This document shows, piece after piece, positions 13,046 through 15,832 of a stretch of 15,832 nucleotides of DNA (position 1 is its first letter; every line of letters begins with the position of its first letter). The position numbers and the translations under genes are program-made. Where the stretch lies: the NCBI GenBank assembly GCA_021806845.1, contig JAKAPV010000040.1, positions 1 through 15,832 of the forward strand. The letters are read 5' to 3'. This DNA is from Bacillota bacterium (GTDB taxonomy: Bacteria; Bacillota; Sulfobacillia; JAJZYS01; JAJYTV01). The notes beneath the pieces were generated by a model. It did not search any database and was not told the origin of the DNA. It worked only from the letters and a program-made list of their open reading frames with translations.

Positions 13046-14221
13046 CTACGCGCGAGCCAGTCCCTGGGCGATCTCCAGCATCTGCATTTCACTCGTGCCG
13101 AAGAAGATCCGGCTGATGAGCGCGTCGCGCACCCACATCTCGAGCGGCAGTTCGCGCGTGAAGCCGTAGCCGCCGTGGATCTGCAGCGCATCCTGTGTCA
13201 CCCTGACGGCCGTCTCCGCCGCAAAGAGCTTGGCTTCCGCGGCCTGCAGCGAGGCGTCGCGTCCGGCGTCGAGATCCAGGGCTGCGCGCTGCACCAGCAG
13301 CCGTGCGGCATCGATGTCCACGCGCATCCTCGCGAGCATGCCGCCGACGAACTCGTGTTCGCGGATCGGCCGTCCAAACTGCTGCCGCTCCAGGCTGTAC
13401 GCCGCCGCGGCCTCATAGGCCGCCCGGGCGAGGCCGACGGCCGCCGATGAGATCATCGTGCGTGCGATCTGCAGCACCTGCAGCACGATCTCGAACCCGG
13501 ATCCCGGCCGGCCGAGCACCGCCTGCTCTGGCACCGCGCAGTCGTCGAGGAACAGTTCGCCCGTATACGAGCCGCGCAGTCCCATGGTCGGGATCTGGCG
13601 GCCGGCGCGGAACCCTGGGATGTCTTTCTCCAGCAGGAAGAGCGTCCACGCCTGCGGGCCGGACCCATCCTCGGTCTTCGCGAGCAGCAGCGTGAGGTCC
13701 GCCATGCCGCCGTTCGTGATGAAGCGCTTCGCGCCGCGCAGCAGATAGCCGTCCGCGGTGCGCGTCGCGTGCGTGGCCAGCCGTTGCTGCTCGCCCGCAA
13801 GGGAGATCTCGAGTTCGGATCCGGATTCCGGTTCCGTCAGCGCGAGCGCGGCGACCCACGGCGCCTGCGTGCTGCAAAGCTGCGGCAGGTAGCGTTGCCG
13901 CTGCTGCTCCGTACCCGCGCGCAGCAGCGCGGCCGCGACCAACGACGCCGCGCCGACGGTCGCTGTGACGCCGAAGTTGCCCCAGCCGAGCTCTTCCATC
14001 ACGACGGCCATGGTCCTGGCCGAGATGCCTGGACCGCCATATGCTGCGGGCACATTCGCGGCGGAAAGGCCGAGCTCTCCTGCCGCCCTCACGGCGGCCC
14101 ACGGCGTCTCGCCGGTCGCGTCCGCCTGCTGGCCCGCGCTGCGCAGCGTGCGCTGGGCGAATTCATGCGCAATATCCCGAAGCATCTGCGTTTCGGTGTC
14201 GGCGCCCTCGTCCCATACCAC
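13046..14221 (-). CDS. Acyl-CoA dehydrogenase-fold flavoprotein lacking the usual catalytic Glu
   Basis: The 391-aa product shows the full acyl-CoA dehydrogenase layout: helical N-terminal domain, beta-domain with ALTEPESGS (127-135) and GAKRFITNGGMAD (163-175), and helical C-terminal domain with LERQQFGRPI (277-286) and QIHGGYGFTRELPLEMWVRDA (347-367). At the IYEGT position, where MCAD-type enzymes have the base Glu376, it reads IFFGT (Phe374). At the alternative base position used by isovaleryl- and long-chain enzymes it has Ala253 (in LQIART). No carboxylate is therefore visible at either canonical site. The known 3-sulfinopropionyl-CoA desulfinase is one ACAD-family enzyme without the base, but this match is only a hypothesis. 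GTG 14221 is chosen because GGGAGG precedes it by 9 nt. It appears to be monocistronic. Confidence 0.85.
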   Translation of the reverse strand: MVWDEGADTETQMLRDIAHEFAQRTLRSAGQQADATGETPWAAVRAAGELGLSAANVPAAYGGPGISARTMAVVMEELGWGNFGVTATVGAASLVAAALLRAGTEQQRQRYLPQLCSTQAPWVAALALTEPESGSELEISLAGEQQRLATHATRTADGYLLRGAKRFITNGGMADLTLLLAKTEDGSGPQAWTLFLLEKDIPGFRAGRQIPTMGLRGSYTGELFLDDCAVPEQAVLGRPGSGFEIVLQVLQIARTMISSAAVGLARAAYEAAAAYSLERQQFGRPIREHEFVGGMLARMRVDIDAARLLVQRAALDLDAGRDASLQAAEAKLFAAETAVRVTQDALQIHGGYGFTRELPLEMWVRDALISRIFFGTSEMQMLEIAQGLARA

Positions 14222-14273
14222 GGTGCATCGCCTCCCAAGCGCGAGCATGGCATGCGGCAGGCGCGATGCGTGT

Positions 14274-14303
14274 GATCCATGGTGCTATCGCACTGTGATA
14301 TTT
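14274..14303 (+). promoter_or_regulatory. Shared TCGCNNTGYGATATTT element, copy 3
   Basis: TCGCACTGTGATATTT (14288-14303) contains TATCGCACTGTGATA, whose arms TATCGCA and TGTGATA match at six of seven positions around one base. The upstream GATCCATGGTGCTA resembles that of copy 2. It lies 109 nt before the 69-aa gene and also within the divergent upstream region of the acyl-CoA-dehydrogenase gene. TGTGATATT could be an extended -10. Confidence 0.65.
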
Positions 14304-14315
14304 TTGCCCCCGCCA

Positions 14316-14340
14316 GCCGGCTGTGCGCACAGCGGCCGGC
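14316..14340. repeat. Palindrome CTGTGCGCACAG with GCCGG/CCGGC flanks
   Basis: A perfect 12-bp palindrome at 14321-14332 is flanked by GCCGG (14316-14320) and CCGGC (14336-14340). It lies just downstream of shared element copy 3, in what would be the leader of the 69-aa gene. Operator or RNA hairpin are both possible. Confidence 0.4.
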
Positions 14341-14411
14341 CGCCCGCTGGGTCACGCTGCGGGGGAGCCATGACGCGAGGCTGCCAATCTAACGCGCTGG
14401 GAGGCCAAAAC

Positions 14412-14621
14412 ATGACCGAAAGCCCGGAAGATACCGTCGCGCACGAGCTGACCGCGCTGCTCGCGGAGGCGCTCAAGAGGCTGCACGCGCTCGGCGATGC
14501 CGACACGGCGAGCACGCTTGCCGCCAGGGCCTGGTCGGTCCTGCGCACCGCGCACCCGAAGCAGGCGCACAAGATGGACGGGCTTCTGCATCTGTTCACG
14601 GGCGTGCTGCACCGGCCCTAA
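14412..14621 (+). CDS. Small helical protein of unknown function, 69 aa
   Basis: The ATG follows GGGAGG by 7 nt, and the frame stays open to TAA at 14619-14621. The product (MTESPEDTVAHELTALL...) reads as two or three amphipathic helices, with segments LLAEALKRLHALGD, ADTASTLAARAWSVLRTAHP and KMDGLLHLFTGVLHRP. It has no cysteine, signal peptide, membrane segment or recognised domain. The good ribosome-binding site and the shared upstream element support a real gene rather than a chance frame. It could be a small adaptor or partner of a neighbouring enzyme. I do not recognise the family. Confidence 0.7.
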   Translation: MTESPEDTVAHELTALLAEALKRLHALGDADTASTLAARAWSVLRTAHPKQAHKMDGLLHLFTGVLHRP

Positions 14622-14731
14622 AGCCGGCCGCTGCGGCAAAAGCCACCGGCTCAGAAGTCGCGGTCCAGCGATGGCGCACCCCCTCCCGCACGCTCTCGGC
14701 GCGCAGGAGGGGCGCAATGCTCGCACAGCGG

Positions 14732-14794
14732 GGGACTTTGGTCCTAGGACTTTGGCCCTCTATGACGGTAATGGAATTCGGAGACTTTGGACTC
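14732..14794 (+). promoter_or_regulatory. Cluster of three DosR-box-like sites
   Basis: GGGACTTTGGTCC (14732-14744), AGGACTTTGGCCCT (14746-14759) and GAGACTTTGGACTC (14781-14794) repeat the core GACTTTGG three times in 60 nt. The first closely resembles the mycobacterial DosR/DevR consensus GGGACTWWAGTCCC. Start-to-start spacing is 14 nt and then 35 nt. The cluster ends 52 nt before the NapH/NosR-like start, fitting activation by a NarL/FixJ-type response regulator. Confidence 0.6.
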
Positions 14795-14846
14795 TGGCGA
14801 CCTTCCCGACGCCGCCCTAATGTGGGGGCTAAAGGGAGGGATTTAC

Positions 14847-15832
14847 ATGGCCGTGTGGCCGAAAGATTCGGAGAACGACGGTCTACAGGCGCACTTTGGG
14901 CCGACTGATCCCGATCCGCGAGCGGAAATCACCCGCTTCCCATTCATCCGTCGCCTGCTCAGGAGCCGCAAGTTTCAGTTCTTTTGGATCCTGCCCAACC
15001 AGATTATCTTCTGGGTCGTCATCCTGACCGGTCTATTGGGCGTCGCCTCGCCAACGCGCAACTTCTCCACGGTGATCACTTGGTACATCTGGTTCTGCGC
15101 CGTCTTCCTCCTCATGGTCGGCGTGGGCCGCGGCTGGTGCCTGATGTGTCCGTTCGGCGGGTTCGCCGAGTGGGTCCAGCGAATCACGTTCTGGAACCGC
15201 CGCCCGAAGAGCCTCACCTTGGGCCGGCGCTGGTCGGAGCGCCTGAGTCGCTACGGCCTTCTCCCCTCGGTGGTTCTGTTTGTCGCCCTCACGTATTTCG
15301 AAGAGTTCTACAACATCGCGGCACCGGGAGTTCCAAGGTACACGAGCACGCTCGTGCTGTTCGTGATCGGGCTGGCGCTGGTTTCGTTCCTGCTGCTCGA
15401 GCGCCGGAGTTTCTGCCGCTACCTCTGCCCGCTCTCCGCACTGATCGGCACCGTCGGCGCCACCGGCATGGTGACCGGCTTCCGCACGCGCAACCGGCAG
15501 GTCTGCCTCGACTGCAAGACCAAGGACTGCATGCGCGGCAGCGAACGCGGCTACCCCTGCCCCTGGTACGAGTGGCCCGGTAGCGCGACCTCCAACCTGA
15601 TGTGCGGACTGTGCACGGAGTGCTTCAAGAGCTGCCCCTCCGACAACATCGGCCTCTTCGTGCAGAAGCCCCTGACGTCCGTGATCCAGCCGCTTCGCAA
15701 GCGCTGGGACATCGCCCTCGGCGTCGCGGCGCTGCTCGGGCTCGTGCTGTTCCAGCAGATCAACGCGCTGCCCATCTACGCCACCGTGGACGCCTGGCTG
15801 AACGCGCGCCTGCACTTCCCCGGCTACCCGAA
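14847..15832 (+). CDS. NapH/NosR/CcoG-like membrane 4Fe-4S protein, C-terminus off the window
   Basis: The frame is open from ATG 14847 (GGGAGG 7 nt upstream) through 328 codons to the window end. Hydrophobic segments lie near residues 44-66, 77-96, 138-152, 167-184 and 288-306. Cysteine motifs typical of polyferredoxin membrane proteins sit at the cytoplasmic ends: GWCLMCPFGGF (Cys98, Cys101) and FCRYLCPLSALIG (Cys190, Cys194). A soluble ferredoxin-like part follows, with CLDCKTKDC (220-228), YPCPW (Cys238) and CGLCTECFKSCP (253-264). Proteins of this group (NapH, NosR C-terminal part, YccM, CcoG) carry electrons between the quinone pool or ferredoxin and a partner enzyme. The partner is not visible, because the gene runs past the edge. 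The DosR-like sites upstream suggest induction by low oxygen or redox stress. Confidence 0.85.
   Translation, partial: MAVWPKDSENDGLQAHFGPTDPDPRAEITRFPFIRRLLRSRKFQFFWILPNQIIFWVVILTGLLGVASPTRNFSTVITWYIWFCAVFLLMVGVGRGWCLMCPFGGFAEWVQRITFWNRRPKSLTLGRRWSERLSRYGLLPSVVLFVALTYFEEFYNIAAPGVPRYTSTLVLFVIGLALVSFLLLERRSFCRYLCPLSALIGTVGATGMVTGFRTRNRQVCLDCKTKDCMRGSERGYPCPWYEWPGSATSNLMCGLCTECFKSCPSDNIGLFVQKPLTSVIQPLRKRWDIALGVAALLGLVLFQQINALPIYATVDAWLNARLHFPGYP

Noticed and set aside
1..15832. CRISPR arrays, tRNA genes, insertion-sequence ends, phage attachment sites
   Set aside because: No regularly spaced repeats, cloverleaf-like sequence, transposase or integrase coding sequence, or terminal inverted repeats with target duplications could be seen.

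Overview
The window is GC-rich, gene-dense bacterial DNA with no rRNA, tRNA, phage, transposase or CRISPR signal. GTG and TTG starts placed behind strong GGAGG Shine-Dalgarno sequences are common. The gene set is sulfide oxidation, a 7Fe ferredoxin, type II NADH dehydrogenase, a radical SAM/SPASM enzyme, an acyl-CoA dehydrogenase and a NapH/NosR-like iron-sulfur membrane protein. This suggests a free-living, respiratory and probably sulfur-oxidising bacterium. A high-GC proteobacterium is my best guess, but I cannot fix the phylum from sequence alone.

Layout. (1) Positions 1-1646, minus strand: a compact operon tusA - SQR-like flavoprotein - DUF1641-like protein (truncated at the window edge), behind a plausible sigma70 promoter. 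(2) 1647-2231: a gene-poor spacer with one clean inverted repeat. (3) 2232-4342: a TPR-like/alpha-beta hydrolase protein (+) convergent with a secreted lipoprotein (-). (4) 4588-6809, plus strand: a two-gene operon of an MmgE/PrpD-family protein and a phosphosulfolactate-synthase (ComA)-family protein, closed by a strong intrinsic terminator. (5) 7095-7854, minus strand: an SRPBCC protein and an ArsR regulator in overlapping frames behind a perfect 7-bp-arm palindromic operator. (6) 8406-9750, plus strand: an FNR-like flavin oxidoreductase overlapping a PduO-type cob(I)alamin adenosyltransferase. (7) 9966-12775, minus strand: 7Fe ferredoxin - radical SAM/SPASM protein - NADH dehydrogenase II. 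(8) 13046-14221, minus strand: an acyl-CoA-dehydrogenase-fold protein without the usual catalytic glutamate. (9) 14412-15832, plus strand: a 69-aa orphan protein, then a NapH/NosR-like membrane ferredoxin that runs off the window.

Two regulatory patterns tie these pieces together. A near-identical element, TCGCNNTGYGATATTT, occurs in the same orientation upstream of three separate plus-strand units: MmgE/PrpD-ComA, FNR-adenosyltransferase and the 69-aa gene. This suggests one shared promoter or regulator. A cluster of GGACTTTGG-type sites resembling DosR/DevR boxes lies just upstream of the NapH/NosR-like gene.

A working inference is that the window encodes a co-regulated accessory metabolic island. 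It would join sulfite or sulfonate chemistry (ComA-like enzyme, SQR/TusA), adenosylcobalamin supply, and electron transfer through ferredoxin, NDH-2 and a membrane Fe-S protein. The substrate of the pathway is unknown.
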